Of a DNA stretch of 64,000 bases, positions 62,891-64,000 are shown piece after piece. Position numbers and translations under genes: made by a program. This DNA comes from Pantoea sp. Mb-10 (GTDB taxonomy: Bacteria > Pseudomonadota > Gammaproteobacteria > Enterobacterales > Enterobacteriaceae). The notes under the pieces are model-generated. The model saw nothing but the letters and a program-made list of their open reading frames with translations, made no database searches and was not told the DNA's origin. The DNA lies in NCBI RefSeq assembly GCF_021272205.1, contig NZ_JAJSDX010000005.1:248001-312000 (forward strand), given 5' to 3'. Each line of letters begins with the position of its first letter. The stretch's first letter is position 1.

Positions 62891-64000
62891 ATGAGTGAAA
62901 TATTTGAAATCGCTTATGCAGCAGCAACGAATCGACTCTGTTTATTTACCGGGACTGGCTTTTCAAAAGCAGTATCAGGTGGAACAGCCCCTACATGGCA
63001 AGGACTGCTGGAAAAATTATGTGACGCCATACCCAACTCAGCAAAATTCAAGGCGTCGCTTTTTCCCAAAGATAAACCCTCAGCGTTGAGCCTGGAAGAA
63101 GCGGCACAAATCATTTCTCTAAAATTAGCGGCGGAAGATAAGGATATCTATAATGAAGTTGCTGATATTATCAAAGCCATCACGCTGAGCGGTGAAAACA
63201 AAAACATCAGCGCGTTCTTTCAAAACCGTCCATTTCGAATTGTCACGACCAACTACGATAAACTCGCGGAAACGTTGACGGCTGAAAATAGTGTTCAATC
63301 GATTACGCCCGGGCTGCCCATCCCAAGATCTTCTGCAAATATCAAAGTTTATCATGTGCATGGCTCTATAGACTCACCCAAAAACATGGTGATTACCTCA
63401 GACGACTACTTTAAGTTCTTAAACGCTGATTCTTATTTTTCGCGAAAATTAAGCACAGTTCTACATGAAAACACGGTTGTCATTTTAGGTTACTCGCTTG
63501 GCGACACAAACCTGAAGGCAATTATCAATGATTACAAAGGTTTCTCGAAAAGTCATGTAGTGGGTTCAAATATATTTCTCGTTTCAAGAAGCGTCGTTGA
63601 TCAGAATGTTAAAGATTATTATTCCCACTGCTATGGTATTCGGGTGTTAGATTCGCTTGAGCTTGAGTCTTTCTTTGACAAACTCAATGCTGCCATACCG
63701 AAAGCGGAAGAGGTGTCTGTAGAATCGTTGAAATCCATTCGGCAAGTAGTGTATGAAAATTATGCTTTTACCGATGATTACTTAAAACTTGAAGACTCTT
63801 TTTATCAAATCATCTCTGCCATTTCTGCGGAAGGTTTGAGCTGGAACAACCAGGCTGTCGTGAAGGTGATTGGCGATATCATCGAACGGAAAACAGATTT
63901 CACTCGAGAGAACAATGCCTGGGTTCAATATGAGCACCTGGCCCGTTGGCTCATTTACCTGGGCGCTATTTTTGAATTAAAAGGCACAACGATAGAAGAT
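62891..64000 (+). CDS. SIR2-domain protein, 3' end outside the window
   Basis: Open frame from ATG 62891 (AAGGAATTCTCA upstream) to the window end, 370 codons without a stop. The N-terminal half is a SIR2-like NAD-binding domain: FTGTGFSKAVSGG (GxGxS at 21-25), TTNYDKLAE (Asn121-Asp123) and YHVHGSID with the probable catalytic His157. A helical region follows (from about 230). Such SIR2 proteins destroy NAD in phage-defence systems (Thoeris, DSR, SIR2-HerA, prokaryotic Argonaute partners). The C-terminal part, which would tell the type, is missing. Confidence 0.8.
   Translation, partial: MSEIFEIAYAAATNRLCLFTGTGFSKAVSGGTAPTWQGLLEKLCDAIPNSAKFKASLFPKDKPSALSLEEAAQIISLKLAAEDKDIYNEVADIIKAITLSGENKNISAFFQNRPFRIVTTNYDKLAETLTAENSVQSITPGLPIPRSSANIKVYHVHGSIDSPKNMVITSDDYFKFLNADSYFSRKLSTVLHENTVVILGYSLGDTNLKAIINDYKGFSKSHVVGSNIFLVSRSVVDQNVKDYYSHCYGIRVLDSLELESFFDKLNAAIPKAEEVSVESLKSIRQVVYENYAFTDDYLKLEDSFYQIISAISAEGLSWNNQAVVKVIGDIIERKTDFTRENNAWVQYEHLARWLIYLGAIFELKGTTIED

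Noticed and set aside
1..64000. CRISPR arrays, tRNA or rRNA genes, insertion sequences
   Set aside because: No regularly spaced repeats, no cloverleaf or rRNA-like sequence and no transposase frame were seen by reading both strands.

Overview
The window reads as chromosomal DNA of an Enterobacterales member, most likely Pantoea or a close Erwiniaceae relative. Three things point there: the conserved block add / ydgA / manA / fumC / tus arranged as in E. coli, a desferrioxamine siderophore operon dfoJ-dfoA-dfoC-dfoS of the Pantoea/Erwinia type, and an araBA / araFGH-araC locus. A Ter-like sequence just upstream of tus places the window in the replication terminus region. No rRNA, tRNA, CRISPR array, integrase or intact insertion sequence was seen.

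Layout. 1-10.2 kb is a loose set of accessory genes: LysR regulator, amidohydrolase, YdcZ-type membrane protein, XRE regulator, ASCH protein, racemase, lipoprotein, unknown periplasmic protein and a chemoreceptor, with remnants of a LysR and an SMP-30 gene. 10.4-17.0 kb holds a broken methyltransferase and a class II microcin locus: small membrane protein as candidate immunity, double-glycine Gly-rich microcin, CvaA-like and CvaB-like exporter, and a periplasmic ClpP-fold protein. The CvaB homologue is frameshifted as the sequence stands. 17.0-22.3 kb carries an HxlR regulator with a dehydrogenase, a LysR/esterase deletion remnant, an AdeRS-like two-component system and an ATP-grasp enzyme. 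23.0-30.9 kb is a clearly AT-rich eight-gene cluster. 31.0-39.2 kb is arabinose uptake and catabolism (araD is not here). 39.3-46.9 kb is the core block ydgJ to tus. 47-52.5 kb has an MFS protein, an Rrf2 regulator, a diguanylate cyclase, an MscS channel and a GNAT enzyme. 52.7-59.4 kb is the Fur-box-preceded dfo operon. 59.6-60.9 kb is a soluble PAS-PAS chemoreceptor. 61.5-64 kb is an AT-rich pair: an HD-domain dNTP triphosphohydrolase and a SIR2-domain protein cut by the window end.

The most interesting locus is 23.0-30.9 kb. A 48-residue peptide gene is followed, past a perfect hairpin, by two JmjC/cupin-type Fe(II)/2-oxoglutarate oxygenases, a cytosolic substrate-binding-protein homologue, an E1/ThiF-like adenylating enzyme with an apparent peptide-recognition N-terminus, an HExxH putative peptide hydroxylase, an MFS exporter and an ABC-F ATPase. 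Most of the genes overlap or nearly abut. It reads as a RiPP pathway whose product is exported and probably acts on the ribosome, the ABC-F protein giving self-protection. Its ThiF + oxygenase + MFS logic recalls pantocin A, but gene content and precursor differ, and I do not recognise it as a described system.

The window therefore has two peptide-antibiotic loci, a siderophore operon and a candidate phage-defence pair. Four genes between 10.8 and 18.8 kb can each be restored by a one-base change in a homopolymer run, so either local sequence error or recent decay should be considered before calling them dead.
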